DNA of 64,000 nucleotides from Diplolepis rosae (GCA_030998225.1 JAPYXD010000459.1:1054001-1118000); one strand, 5' to 3'; shown: positions 41,866 to 53,734, counted from the first letter of the stretch. The notes: generated by a model from the letters alone, not told the origin. A program made the numbers and translations.

Positions 41866-42456
41866 TTCAACATTTTTTAAAACAGAAGGGGATGAAGCTT
41901 TTTTTCAGTTTTTAAAACCGTTTATGTACAGGTACATGAGGGCTGAATTATGAAACGCGAATTAATTTATACTAAAAATAGTTATTATATGTGACTATTA
42001 TTAATAGTTCACGTTCAGAACGTGAGATAATTTTTACACTACTCCAAGGTACGTTTACTTGTTGGATTCTGTAATCTATATTTGATAAATTTATAATAAA
42101 TTTATATTTAATTATAGTTAAGAAATAAATACATATGCCTATTTAAATATATACAACATTATATACCATAATAATAAATATTACCGATTTATATTTTAGT
42201 ATTATTCAATAAATTTTATTTCATTAGTTTAATTATGTATACTATCAATACTAATACCGGTAAAAAAGCATGGATTTCATATTGTTTCTTTAATATTTAC
42301 ACTTTTCCCATTTTACTAAATTTGAATTTACCGCAACATTCTTTGTAATCAACCTATGTAAATATGGTGGCTCAGCCTTCAATTGGGCACACGACTTTGC
42401 GGACTTTCCCATTGGCATTGTGCATCCAGTGTATTATAGAGATCAGTGGGTTCCGT

Positions 42457-44173
42457 GCGTTTTTTGCAAGCAGAGAGAGGTGCTTTCTTGGTAAGACACT
42501 GAAGCTGCGCTTATAGTAGCCGCAATTTCATACGAATTTCGTGTACGCATTTACTATTTTGGAATAAAACACTGCCATACTATAATCGTCAGATTTTATT
42601 CAAAAATGCATCATCTTTTATACCAATATCACATAAAAAGTCGCTTACGAAAATTATAACGGCACCTCACACGAAATTCGAAAAAGATTTTTTTCGGTGT
42701 AGTTGAAAAAAGTTAGTCCATTGTATTTGATTCATATGTATATTCGAATTTCCATGAAATTAAAATGTGAAACACTGATTAATAAGTGTATTCAATCATC
42801 ATTTACTTCCCAACGTTAATATTTAATTGTTTTCTGTATTCCATAAAGTCGGGAAAAAAAGGATCCGTTTCACGAATTCTTACCCTGGTGTGTCTTTTTC
42901 TAGCTTATAGTGCCATGTTGTTTTAGTAAAAGACGCCGCTATAGGTTAGAGAAGGGCATACCATGAATTTTCAGACTTTAGATATACTGTGAAAACATTG
43001 TCTGTATGTATTGTATGCATGAAAGTGTGTGCGTTGACCTTGTGACACCTATGAATAATTTTTTTTCTTTCTTTCCTTCTAGATTTTAATTCTTTTTAAT
43101 ATTTATTAATATTACTCCTCTGATAATTCCAAAAGTAGAAGATAATCTGGGATATGTCTGCTTCATTTAAAAAAATACTGTCACCCATTTTCAACTTCAA
43201 AGTTGTTAGCCTCTGAGTTCTTCTTATAATAAAATTTACAAAATTTGCAATACTCTACGGAAACTGAAGAATTTCCAAGATAGAATGAAAAAGTGAGGCC
43301 TCTTTAGCAAAATAATAATGATAATAATAATAATGATGAAAAAATTTGTCTTTTATCGCAAAGTTTATAAGTTGCTAAAATTAAACTTTTTTATTATTAT
43401 ACAAAGAAAAAATATTCCGCCTGCGTTCATTTTCATGTTTTCTTACATTTTTAATATTTTTAAGACAACATTTCGTTTTTATTTTTGACATAAAAATGCA
43501 TAAACATGGAGTCAATAAAATGTGCTAATTTTCTATAAGTGTTACCCCTATTGATATATATTAGATCGCCATTCCTAATCCAGAAATTAATTTTTCTTAG
43601 TATAATATATATCTAAAGTTTTAAATTAAATTATATTATATATTATATACAATGTACTGAAACGATTTCAAAAATTTCCTGATTAAAAATTTTGTTACGT
43701 TAAATAAATTTAAGTAATCTTATATATATATATATATGTACTGAGCCAGGGTAAACTTATATGGCATAAAATATACAAAAGCGGTACGGGGAATGAGCAA
43801 CAGGGCCCAGCTATAAATATCAGCTTATTTACGGACAACAGAGCCCTCGGGCTCAGGCTATGAAATAAATTCAATAAAATGCCCATTTAATTAACACCTT
43901 ATTTATTGAGATGTCCCAACGACGAAACCTCGCGGTATCTCGTTTTCTTCCGTCTCCTCTTTTTGAACTTTCACGCGGGTTTAACTAGAACCTGATTTTT
44001 TATCTACGAAACATTCATCTCTATGCGTGATTTTAACATATTTTAGTCAATATGTATTGTGTCAAAAATGTTAAAACAAGACTTTATTAGAATACTGAGT
44101 GAGTTTTTTCATCTTGAGACATCGGAATATCTAAGAAATCTGCATCCTACAACAAAATGTCCGCAATAATAGT
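42457..44173. other. AT-rich intergenic sequence with microsatellites
   Basis: An AAT/GAT-type repeat lies near 43310-43340 and a TA run near 43722-43737. No gene was recognised. Confidence 0.45.
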
Positions 44174-44888
44174 ATATTGCGCAACTAGGAAAAAAAATTT
44201 AGTTTGCGAATGTGAAGTTTGATATTTTTTCCGTCCCGTGTGGAAATCGAACCCGGAAACTGATCGAGATCCGGAGGGATAGCCCTAGTTGTAACCGGGA
44301 ACTGGTCGAGCTATCCGGCCAGGAACCCAGCAGAAACGTCACGCTGGTTTGGTTATGTTCCCGACATGAAGGCTGGTCAGGAACCAGCCGGGCTACCCGG
44401 TCCTTTTCTGGCTGTTTTTAGGGGGGTTCTTAGTAGCATTAAAGTTTCACTTAATACTCAATGAGACTCATCACCACTGTATTCTTTCTCAATTTTTCGA
44501 ACTCTTCTGTGTTTTTTAGCGCCGATACGATTTCGCACACGCATACATTCTTCTTCATCCATTTTAATTTTTAAAACACGTATCAGATCAACCCACAAGA
44601 ATGAAAAATGATTGAAACGAAAGAATTTATGTTGTAGGAATTACAGGTTATACTATTATAGATATATTTTTGTACTTGCGCAGATAGCGCATAGGCTATT
44701 TGTGCGAAATTTGAATAATAACATAATATATATTCGAATATTTTGACAGATCCTTACTAAAAATTCCTGTATAGGTCCGTATACAGAAACCTATATGTCC
44801 CGCCTATAGGATTACCCTGTAGAAAATGACGTAAGTTATATATATAACCTTTTATAGTATATATGAACTTGGGCACTCTGAGAATTAA

Positions 44889-45245
44889 GGGCATGTGATA
44901 CTTGGTAAATTAGCAAATTTTATAGATTTTAATTTTCTGCATGTTTATGTCCAAAACACATAGAATTCTGATTTCAAAATTTGGGAAATGGTAGAAAGGA
45001 TAAAAACAGACGTAGATAGATAACTTTTGGTTTAATAAATAGAAAAAAATTCAATTTAAGCAAAATCTATAGAGAACAATTTTTTAATATCAAAATCAAT
45101 AGTAGTCTATCCACGTCCGTTTTCATCTTCTCTACCATTTCCCAAATTTTGAAAAAAAAATGTAATGTATTTTGGACACAAACATGTAGAAAGTGGACCA
45201 AGTTGTTCACATAAACTTGCTACTTTTCTCAAGTATCACATGCCC
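44889..45245. mobile_element. TTAA-flanked MITE, 357 bp
   Basis: TTAA at 44885-44888 and 45246-45249 flanks GGGCATGTGATACTT and AAGTATCACATGCCC. Inner arms (GGGAAATGGTAGAAAGGAT and CTCTACCATTTCCC) also pair, so most of the element folds. Confidence 0.88.
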
Positions 45246-45310
45246 TTAAGGAAAACTACTGCGTAACATCTTTGACAATTTAAAAGAAAATTTTAAACAT
45301 CATATAGGTT

Positions 45311-45530
45311 CACCCTGGCGAAAGTTCCGGATTGAAATTCATTCCAAATCAATCCACACTATTCTGAGCCATTCCGGAATCTGATTCCGAATTTTAAATG
45401 GGCCTCTGATTAATACGGATTAAAACTGGCTTCGGATTTATTCAGAATAACTCGGATTGGTTCAGAAACAGATTTCTGAATGGGTCGCATTGGTTTGGAA
45501 TAAATTCCCAATCCGAGACTTTCTCCAGTG
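45311..45530. mobile_element. Small MITE with CACTGGAGAAAGT-type ends
   Basis: CACCCTGGCGAAAGTTCCGG at the left and the inverse of CGAGACTTTCTCCAGTG at the right form the ends; TA follows the right end. Probably a Tc1/mariner-type MITE. Confidence 0.7.
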
Positions 45531-45850
45531 TACTAGATTAGTGCCCGACTAGTTCCCGATCAGTTTCCGACAATCAACTTCATCCTGGGTTGACTCTGCC
45601 GGTTCCCGACTTGACCCGGTCTGGTCACGAGTCAACCCGAACGATTCCCACCCAGTTCCCGGCCATGCAAAACAGCCCGAATTTGCCCGGCAGGGATCCG
45701 GCCAGAAACCTTTTTGTAACGGGGCTAACTGGGACAATTTCCACACGGGGTGTCGCACAGGATTTTTTTTCTGCTAGAGGGTCAAAAAATGCAGTTGCTT
45801 GCCCCGCACAAGGCAATAAAATCCGTTTTATGACCCGCTAATAGAGAAAA

Positions 45851-46841
45851 ACTGTTTATTTTTTAAGAAGAAAACCGACTCCGCAAAAATGTACAAAATT
45901 TACTTATTTTTTAATGGAGAGTCCGAATATGTAATAAAAAATAGAGGTTCCCCTTTGAAATTTCTGTTTTATTCCTCTTATAAAATTTGTCCGAATAAGC
46001 AACAAACAAAATTTAATTTAATTTAATAAATTAATTGAACCGTGTTTGTTCAAATCTACGTTTTCTAACCTTCGATGTAAAAGCAGATTTTAGTAAATAT
46101 GTATGTATGTACTCTGGAGAATATTTAATTGATCCAACTAAAATATTGTTTGAATAAACCAAAAGAATTTCTTTTTTTACTAGTTTGGTAATTTTGGACA
46201 AATATTCTTCTCCGTGTACTCAATGACAGGTAACATAAATAAAAGTTTAGGTCGTTCTCAAATATTGTTAAAACAGTTTCTGGTTGAATACAAATCAATT
46301 CCGAAAATTTACAAAACTTTTTTCAATAATAGCGTATAACCAAGATTGCTGAAATAGTTCTGTAAAACTTGATGAATTTTTTTTCCTTGTTGTCTGACAG
46401 TTTTTCCTCACGTTTGCGACATCTGTAATTGTTCATTGAGATGTTTGTTTTAGTCAATAAATGATTTTTTAAACTTACGGTTGCCTGTGTTATCTGTCAG
46501 AGTATCTATTGCATTATTCAACCGAAAGTATTCTTTATAATACAGCATATTATCCCTGAAATAAATTTTAAAAATAAATACATTTTTTGACATAATAGAA
46601 GGTTACATTTAAATTTATGTGTTTGAAGAAAAACGTAAGGTAAATGATTCAGTAATCTAGAAACCAAAAATCTTACTTTTTAAACATTTATTTGTGATTT
46701 TAATTTTTTTGATTAGCTAATTTGCTACATCGTATTATCAATTATTGAAAAAATTTACTGTATATCTATTTCTTCAAATTTGAAGAGTAACATGACTATT
46801 GCTGGATCATTTACTTTAAGGCACTTAAACGTTTCCAAAAC
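45851..46841. other. AT-rich sequence downstream of the protease homologue
   Basis: No coding region was recognised. It includes the 3' flank of the minus-strand gene ending at 46842. Confidence 0.45.
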
Positions 46842-48527
46842 TCACTTCTCTTGTTTTGTAATAGGTTTGGAATAATTTGCTATTTTCACAAGAACTGGGC
46901 TTGGATTTGGGTATTCGGAAAGAATTCGTTTAACTTCTTCCGAAATGAACGATAGGTGGTCGTAAACAAATGAAAAAAAGAAAGGACGTCTTCCCTTATG
47001 TGCATAGGATCCCGCAAGAATTCCTATTACCCTTTCTTCTTGATTAAGCAAAGGGCTTCCGATGTCAAACTAACATTAAAAGGCTTATTAAATTTCTTGT
47101 TTTTAAATTATTTCATTTAATAAATTAAGTTGAAAGTATATACTTTCGAAATAGCTGAACTACTATCATAGGATGGATATGCACACAATATTCGACCACC
47201 ATCTCTTTTTTGGAACATTGTATTGCAATTTGCTGTATTCAAATCAGCGGTAAATGCCATTCTCTGCAAGGTAAATTTTATTAAATTTTCATCATTTTTA
47301 TTTATAATTGAGGAGCCAGATGCAAAGAAGGGATATCAAATTATTTATTGGTCTCTAACTACATATATCTAAAAGTTTTTGTAAACTTTCATTTTAGAAA
47401 CATAGTCATAGAAATCTATCTTTTGAAAATTGATATTTCAAAGCAATATTCGAAATAGTGATGAGGAACCAATTGCTCGGCATCAATGCGATTCTACGAT
47501 GTATCCACTTTTTTCCTCTGGAGCCTCAATTGAAAGAGTTATCTTTGTGACTTACGACGTAACAGCCTCTTTTATTCCATCCAGCTAACGTAACATCATC
47601 ACCCTCTTCAACTTTCAGTATGAACTCGTTTAAGGGAACAATACTAATCTCAGGATGACGGACTGGCCTTTCTAACTTTTCAAAATAAATAATCAAATAA
47701 TATGAAGATTGAAAAATAATTATATTAAAAGATATCTACTGGAAAAAAAAATGATTTGTCAGATACAATTTTTTAAAATTACTGACAATTAAAAAAATGT
47801 ATCATTAGTATAAATAAACTTTTACCATAAAATATAGTCCCCATAAGTCGTAACTGAAATTCAATTTTTCTCACTAAAAATAACTATTGTTCAAACTATC
47901 AGTTGTACGTCTAAAAAATTTAATTATTAAACGTAAAGATTTGTTGTGATAAATATTCGCGTGAAATTATTTAGTCTATAATTTAATGGGAAACGTCTAT
48001 GATTAAAATATTGACTTTAACTATTGTAGTTCTCTGCATTATAAAATTTTCTCTGCCTCTTTCTATACTTGATTTGGACACTAAATTGTCTCTGACAATC
48101 AGTAGATAAAAGAAAGAAACATACATTTTTAAAACATAGGACACTTAAAGGTTTATTCTATCGTAACATCTTTCAAACCTTGTTAGGCGACTTACTGTTA
48201 TGATACCAATATCGAAGGAAAAATCACTTTTAGGATTTGATTTATAGCAAGGATGGCTTTGAATCATATAAACGTCTTGCCTTTTATCTTCAATCAATAC
48301 GTAAATCTGAGGAATATGTGGTAATCTTTGCGAGGAAGTACTTTCATCATTTAACTCATAAGGCTTAGTGCAATGACCTGTAGTTATAACATGCAACTCA
48401 GTTAGGACAAATCCGGTGCAGAAATATTCCTCATCTAATATTCTTATTAAAAGTGCCACGTAAGTCAAAGTTACATCTTGGACTTTACTATCCAGTTTGC
48501 CCTCCAGTGATGATGAAACATTCATTT
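46842..48527 (-). CDS. Serine protease homologue, catalytic Ser replaced (four exons seen)
   Basis: Exons, right to left: 48527-48196, 47675-47556, 47263-47144, 47069-46842. All joins are phase 0 and give about 265 residues. The first has FCTGFVLTELHVITTGHC (catalytic His about residue 51) and FSFDIGIIT (Asp about 105). The second has LERPVRHPEISIVPL and LAGWNKRGC. The third is Cys-containing (RILCAYPSY). The fourth begins FDIGSPLLNQEERVIGILAG, where the family has GDSG(G/S)P, so the catalytic Ser is Ile. Donors are GTAAGT, GTAAGT and GTATAT; acceptors are AAAAG, TTGCAG and TGTTAG. The fold is trypsin-like but should be proteolytically inactive; such homologues act as cofactors in insect immunity or occur in secretions. 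Exon 1 with a signal peptide is not placed: an acceptor TTTCTCTTTCTATAG precedes 48527, and MYFLRILFLRIFSITFLG at 48649 is a possible but unproven start. Confidence 0.78.
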
Positions 48528-48930
48528 CTATAGAAAGAGAAAATTAACATTCATAATGTTTTCAAAAGTAAGAGTATGTACAGACAGATTTGTAATCCTA
48601 AGAAGGTAATTGAAAAAATTCTCAAAAAAAGGATCCGAAGAAAGTACATTTTCCACGCTCGATCTTATGTTCATCGCATACATTCAAGTTTATTTCTTGT
48701 AATTTAATACTGAAACTTAAGTCAATTTTATAATATTGTAAATGCGACTTAAGTTTTCTCAAAGTTACTTTGACGTTGAGAAATACATTCTTATCACGAC
48801 ACTCGCGCTTCGCGCTCGATGTTTACAATCGAAATCAAGGAACTAGGACTTGGGATTTAAAGGGGAAAATTAGTATAAGCATATATTAATTGCCCTGTAT
48901 GATATACATTTTTGTAATTTCATGATTACA
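48528..48930. other. Upstream flank of the protease homologue
   Basis: It may contain the missing first exon (hydrophobic ORF from 48649 leftward) and promoter, but I cannot place a compatible splice donor. A CGCTTCGCGCTCG repeat motif lies near 48810. Confidence 0.4.
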
Positions 48931-48932
48931 TA

Positions 48933-49225
48933 CACTGCCGGCGGAAATTGTGCGCACGGTCTCCGCGGGTACTATTAAAAATCTCACTTGCGTCTGAAGA
49001 GTGAAAACTCCATAAAAAAAGAGATCCCAGCTTTTTACTTGGACCATTGGAAAGCTCATGAAATTTCGAATCGAATGAGCCCTATTTTAAATGATTTACT
49101 TCTATAGGTATTTAAATATCATATGAGAAAAACCGAAAAAAAATTTTCTCTTTTTTCCAGAATTTACTACTTCAACTTTAGCTCTTTGCATGAGCTAGGA
49201 AAATTGCAGGAAAAAATAGAAATTT
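48933..49225 (+). mobile_element. Foldback element, copy D (left end only, diverged)
   Basis: TA at 48931-48932 precedes CACTGCCGGCGGAAATTGTG. Similarity to copy A continues through GCGCACGG, ATTAAAAATC and CTTTGCATGAGCTAGGAAAA but is looser. It stops at about 49225 where BEL LTR sequence begins. Confidence 0.7.
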
Positions 49226-50850
49226 TTTAAACGTAATCTCCCAAGTGTATTTATTCTCAGACTGTATTGCGATCTACAGATCCCTTTGGAAATTCCTAGA
49301 TTATTTCCAACAAACATGTGTTGCTCGCAAATCCCTAAATTACCAAGTTTACTGCGTTCAATGGATTAGTACACGAATACAGCTCCTCCTTTTTAGATTC
49401 GATGCAGCATACTTTATACCTTTATTGTTCATAATTTACAGCCACACTTAACCTTTAATGAGTTCTCGCCTCCTTTTGGTTTAGAGGGAAAACTCAGGAA
49501 GGTTCAGAATTGTACCTGAGCCTCGCGCCGCTTCGATCGCCATTTGAGGGTTTTGCCCCCTATCCCTCCTCTTCAAGGAATCGAGTTGTCCTTCTGCAGT
49601 TTGTTCTTCGTTACTCCCTCCTTTCAAGATCTTGCCTCTTCAAATTTTAACCATAAGTGCAACTTAAGGGAGTTAGTCACCTACCCACCTAGTCAAAACA
49701 GGGTTAAACACGCAGGTTGACTACAATAGTACTTGATCTGTCAACGTCGCATCTTGTTTGTTCGTGTTTATCTCGTTTGTTTGGTGCTGATAAAAACAGG
49801 AAAATTCGTGACAAATAATAGGAAGGTTAAAAATAAAATCTGTGATTATCTGAAAACAAAATACTAATTTACTTTAGTTTAGTTGGTATATATTTATTGT
49901 ATATGTATAAAATATTCTAAATAATAATTAATGAACGATTGTGATGATAATAGATATGTATTGAAAAGTTGTTATATCGATTCAAGATTGTGAAAATAAG
50001 ACAAATTTAGTATGTCATTGAGAAAGATTTTACGTACTACGTATTATGATATGTATGTAAATAAAGTTGTTTCTATGTACTTAATTTGTTTATTTATCAT
50101 ACGAATAATTAATATGTTATATTTCATTTATTAAAAACATGATTTCCATAACAAATTTTAATCACCAGTTGGTACGAGTTGCTGAATAGATATAACGCAT
50201 ACATTTCAAATTTCGCGCGCATAACCTACGAATGCAACGTTGCCACATACCTAACCAAAGACCAAAATCACAGCAATTTCCAATCTTCATCGTATTTGTT
50301 ATTACTTTTAGAACCCACTTTTGAATGTTATTAAAGTTAATAACTATTCCTGAACATCTTATATTTCTACTGTTCAAATCCCGTTATGATCTGTTCGTCA
50401 GTTGAAAAGATATCAATGATAATACACGATAACCTCCGCGATTTCTCATAAGAGCCCATGTTGAATTAACTAGAGAGGCACAAAATAGAAATATGAATAT
50501 CTCACTAAAAAACCCACCTCAGACCTTGAATTTTCGTACGGATAATTTTTTAATTATATTCTAACGCTCTGCAAAGTTTAAGATTTTTATGTTCGTTAAT
50601 TCTTCATCCTGAGTAACTCCCTTAACATGTATCACGTGATTTTACTTGACGCTCGGTGGAGTAACAAGCTCCGTATTCTCTCCGATGCAGGACATATCGA
50701 TCTTGTACATTTTTTGTGTTTCACCAAATATACGGTCAATGCTTTATAAAAAATAAACTAAAGTTTTATCGGTCTTTTAATCCTACTTCTGGATGATATA
50801 ATTTTAGTCAGTTTCGAAGAACACCGTGTCAAACTAGGCTTGGTGCACAA
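49226..50850 (+). repeat. BEL 5' LTR, 5'-truncated and interrupted
   Basis: 49226-49667 matches 59470-59767 plus 60504-60645, and 50626-50815 matches 60646-60815. The first ~135 bp of the LTR is missing; it joins foldback copy D. The interruption at 49668-50621 is a TTAA element. The 3' edge is uncertain. Confidence 0.82.
49668..50621. mobile_element. TTAA-flanked element in the 5' LTR
   Basis: TTAA at 49664-49667 and 50622-50625; ends GGGAGTTAGTCACC and the inverse of CTGAGTAACTCCC. The 3' LTR has the single-TTAA empty site (GCAACTTAACATGTATCAC near 60633). No coding region was recognised in its 954 bp. Confidence 0.85.
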
Positions 50851-50854
50851 ATCA

Positions 50855-50872
50855 TGGTCCTTCGAGCCGGAT
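50855..50872 (+). promoter_or_regulatory. BEL primer-binding-like motif, copy 1
   Basis: TGGTCCTTCGAGCCGGAT lies just after LTR sequence, the position of a retrotransposon primer-binding site. The same 18 bases recur at 51957. Confidence 0.6.
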
Positions 50873-51142
50873 AAACCCGTAATATTGTATGATATTGACT
50901 TTCGATTTTTCTATCGCGATAAATACATAGTGCAATCCTTACAAACTACGTGATCAGTGTTTATCCGGAATAACACAACTGTGAACAATGTCGTATATAA
51001 TTTAACCCTGTGAGAAATGGCGCGAGTCTTATACTGCACCCACTTTATTGGTCATTAGTAGCGAATATCTCACGTATGTTGGATTATGTGCGTTGCGTTT
51101 ATTTATTGTTCGTGTCCTTCTGGCAAATAACAGCATTATATC

Positions 51143-51433
51143 TTTTCCCGTGAAGCCTTTTTAAATCTTTCTCCTAAAGAAATATTTAGGTTCTCCATAT
51201 AGGAGTCTCTTTGTCTCAATTGTTTGCAAGGGACTCACCGCATAGGCAAGTGCAGTAGTGCTCGCTGCAAAGAATGTCAGAAGAAACACAACTTGCTTTT
51301 GCATTTTGAAAAGAGCTCCGTATATAACGCAAGCGCATCAGATTTCTGTAAGCCTGTATCCACTCTTAATTTCCTTACAAATAACACGACTTCGAAAATG
51401 TTACTGTCAACTATTATTTGTTGCGGACGCTAG
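51143..51433 (+). pseudogene. BEL gag zinc-knuckle fragment
   Basis: The frame reads LCLNCLQGTHRIGKC, a C-x2-C-x4-H-x4-C knuckle, then CSSARCKECQKKHNLLLH, the second Cys/His block of BEL gag proteins, which bind RNA. It ends at a stop at 51433. It lies upstream of, not between, the main gag (52.1-53.4 kb) and protease (53.7 kb), so it is displaced or belongs to a second BEL copy. Confidence 0.7.
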
Positions 51434-51956
51434 AATGATTAGTTCTTGAATTATTATTTATAAGTCGGGGTGAGCGCCTTTTCATGAGCCATCCCTGAGC
51501 GGGCCCGTCGGAAAACAGTGGAATTTTCCAAGGCGTCCGGCAGGAGGAACAAAGGTGAAGGCAGGGAAAAAGGCAGGATGATTCGGGGAGTTCATGATTG
51601 ACGAGGGCGACGACCGCACGCGACAAAAAAATCGTCGAGATTTCGGAAAGCGCATTGTCGTAGATTTTCAGCGCTTTCCTTTGTAATTTTCTTATTCTTG
51701 AGCGTTCTCACGTCATTGATACACTATTATAGTTCGGCTTTCACACCCGTGTATGTTTAATTTTCTATTTAACTTTTTTGTCTTTTTAAACTGTTAAACC
51801 AACTTCAGTGTTCATACTTTTCAGCGGAATCACATTATCTTAATAAATTAAAATCAGTGAATATTTTGCATACCGAATTATTAAAAAATCAAACCCAACT
51901 TATCCCGAGTCGTGTTTAGAAACTTTAAGTACTTGTTCGCATTTAAAAATAACATT

Positions 51957-51974
51957 TGGTCCTTCGAGCCGGAT
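51957..51974 (+). promoter_or_regulatory. BEL primer-binding-like motif, copy 2
   Basis: TGGTCCTTCGAGCCGGAT, 1102 bp after the first copy and 114 bp before the first gag ATG. It is followed by CTTTTCGCGGTGGATCC, leader-like sequence. Confidence 0.65.
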
Positions 51975-52087
51975 CTTTTCGCGGTGGATCCTACAATGGC
52001 TTATAAGAGCTTAAAGTGACTGGAATTGGTCAAAGACAAACTTCTGAACGGATTAAGTGTTTGTTTATTACACTGTGATTAAAGTGT

Positions 52088-53418
52088 GTGAAATTAGTGG
52101 AAATAACCATGGATCATCAAAAGGACGCTCAAAAGGACGCTCAAAAGGACGCTCAAAAGGACGCTGGGAAAGCAGTGGAAAGTTTTGGGACCAATGCTGT
52201 GAACGGAGGGGGTAAAGGGAAGCCTTCTAGAAGCGGCCAGAACCACAGCGTCACAGGGGACGGAAAGGAAGGAGATACCTTCGATTCTACCCTCACCGCG
52301 GAAGCTGAGAGGAAGGAAGCAAGAAAGAGCAGCCGGCGTAAACCTGGGAGTACCGCCGGCTCGTTTCATACCTGGAATCCAGAGCGAGGAAAGGAACAGG
52401 GTTATGGTACCGCAGAAAGCGGGAAGCGCGATACGAAGAGAAGAAATAAGACCCGTAGTTACTTCCACCCCGGGCCCACCACCTACATCCCTACCCCGCC
52501 GTACTTCAAATTCAGGAGCTTCAAAGTTGAAGCGGTCAAATGCCAGTGCGCGCGAACGAAAGCGCAGAGAAATAGAAGCTGAATCCTCAAGCTGAGGAAC
52601 TTCTGCTACTTGAAGACGAAGAAGCCAAACGACAGCTTGAACGTAAAAAAGAGCTTGTGAGAATACAAGCTGAACGACGATTGGCTGAAGTTAATGAAGA
52701 AAGCAGCCAAGAAGACATCTCGGAAGACATCTCTGAAGACCAACGATCGGCGTGTTCGAAGGTCCGCTCGTGTATATGGAGGCAAAGTGTGCAAGAAGAA
52801 CCGTGGGAAGCGAAGAATAAAGATGAGCAAATTTACCCATCACATCCTACAAATCCATGCAACACAGCGCCGTTGGGAACGCAGAATGAGTGCGAAGGAG
52901 TCAGTTTAGGTGAGCGAATAAAATCACTTTACTCTCCCAATCCACAAAATGATTTAGGACCTGAAAACCGACCGGACAGATACATCGCCAGGCAAATCAT
53001 GGGTAAGGACTTACCTAATTTTAGCGGAGAAGTAACCGAGTGGCCGTTATTCATAAGTACCTACCGACAGAGTACTTTAGATTGCGGCTATTCACAGAGT
53101 GAAAATGTGACATGACTTAGGCGCAGCCTGAAGGGTGAAGCCCTATAAGCAGTGAGAGCACTGCTCATGACATCACAGGCTGCCAAAATAATAGAAATTT
53201 TGGAGCGACGTTTTGGTCGGCCGAAATACGTGATTCAGGCTCTGATGCGCATCGTGACTGACATCCCTAAAGTGAGAGATGATAAGCCGGAAAGTATTGT
53301 GAGATTCGCGACCGCGGTGACAAATTTAGTTGCCACGATACAGGCATTAGAGAAACCCGATTACCTCGTGAATTCCCTACTGACCGACCAGCTGATTCAA
53401 AAATCGGGGTCGGGATGA
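52088..53418 (+). pseudogene. BEL gag (DUF1759 region), broken
   Basis: The first frame (52088-52582) begins MKLVEITMDHQKDAQKDAQK with four 12-bp KDAQ repeats and a charged, Gly-rich segment. The second (about 52600-53115) has a Lys/Glu-rich helix, then DLPNFSGEVTEWPLFISTYR, the DUF1759 signature of BEL gag. After a stop at 53113 the third frame continues AAKIIEILERRFGRPKYVIQ to 53418. DUF1759 gag forms the retroelement core particle. At least two breaks. Confidence 0.83.
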
Positions 53419-53734
53419 AGCATAGGTGGAGGGAACGAGTTAATAGAAGACGAATGCCTGCGACACTGACGAATTTCGCGGACTTCCTTTCCATTGCACG
53501 AAAGCCAAACTATGGAGGGATTCCCTCAGAATTCACGTCATCTTTCATTTTGAAAAGTGATTATGGAATGAGTATTCTCTTGAAAATTTTTGATTGCTAC
53601 AAAAAGCTTCAGGAATAATTCGTGGAAAGGTATTCAAACGGACCAGACTGTCTGAAGCGTAAATTAGAAGTTATTTCGAAAAAACTGACCCCACTGTGGA
53701 AATCCCTCATATGTTTGGTAACGGAGGATTAAAA
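53419..53734 (+). other. Degenerate BEL sequence between gag and protease
   Basis: Fragmentary frames only (for example NFADFLSIARKPNYGG). The zinc knuckles expected here are not recognisable; a knuckle fragment is found at 51143 instead. Confidence 0.5.

Larger units (their letters stand above)
37440..42448. mobile_element. Giant palindromic (foldback) element with perfect 8-bp duplication
   Basis: GGTTCCGT occurs immediately outside both ends (37432-37439 and 42449-42456). The left end CACTGATCTCTATAATACAC has its exact inverse at 42448. After removing two later inserts (37902-39744 and 40471-41390), the arms are about 1.1 kb each and meet at a loop of about 60 nt near 40386-40445. 8-bp duplications are made by hAT and P superfamily transposases. 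No transposase is encoded in the arms. Each arm has a terminal-exon-like segment. Confidence 0.9.
44235..45745. mobile_element. Element with CCCGTGTGGAAAT ends, itself carrying two MITEs
   Basis: CCCGTGTGGAAAT near 44237 and ATTTCCACACGGG near 45738 are inverted ends. Subterminal regions are GC-rich and share GGCCAG, CCCGG and GTAAC blocks. 44889-45245 and 45311-45530 lie inside. No protein was recognised. The exact edges and target duplication are uncertain. Confidence 0.6.
44174..45850 (+). mobile_element. MITE of the CCCCGTGCGGGGC family, copy 3, split by an insert
   Basis: 44174-44234 (GCGCAACTAGGAAAAAAAA) and 45746-45850 (GCTTGCCCCGCACAAGGC, GACCCGCTAATAGAG) are the two ends of the same MITE as 36949-37149. 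The middle is replaced by a 1.5-kb element. Confidence 0.72.

Noticed and set aside
44212..44421. ORFs in the GC-rich ends of the nested element (also 45549-45841)
   Set aside because: These overlap on both strands, have skewed composition from CCGG/GGTTCC-type repeats and show no protein motifs.
51224..51433. Small secreted cysteine-rich peptide
   Set aside because: The Cys/His pattern is a retroviral-type zinc knuckle continuing upstream into C-x2-C-x4-H-x4-C, typical of BEL gag.
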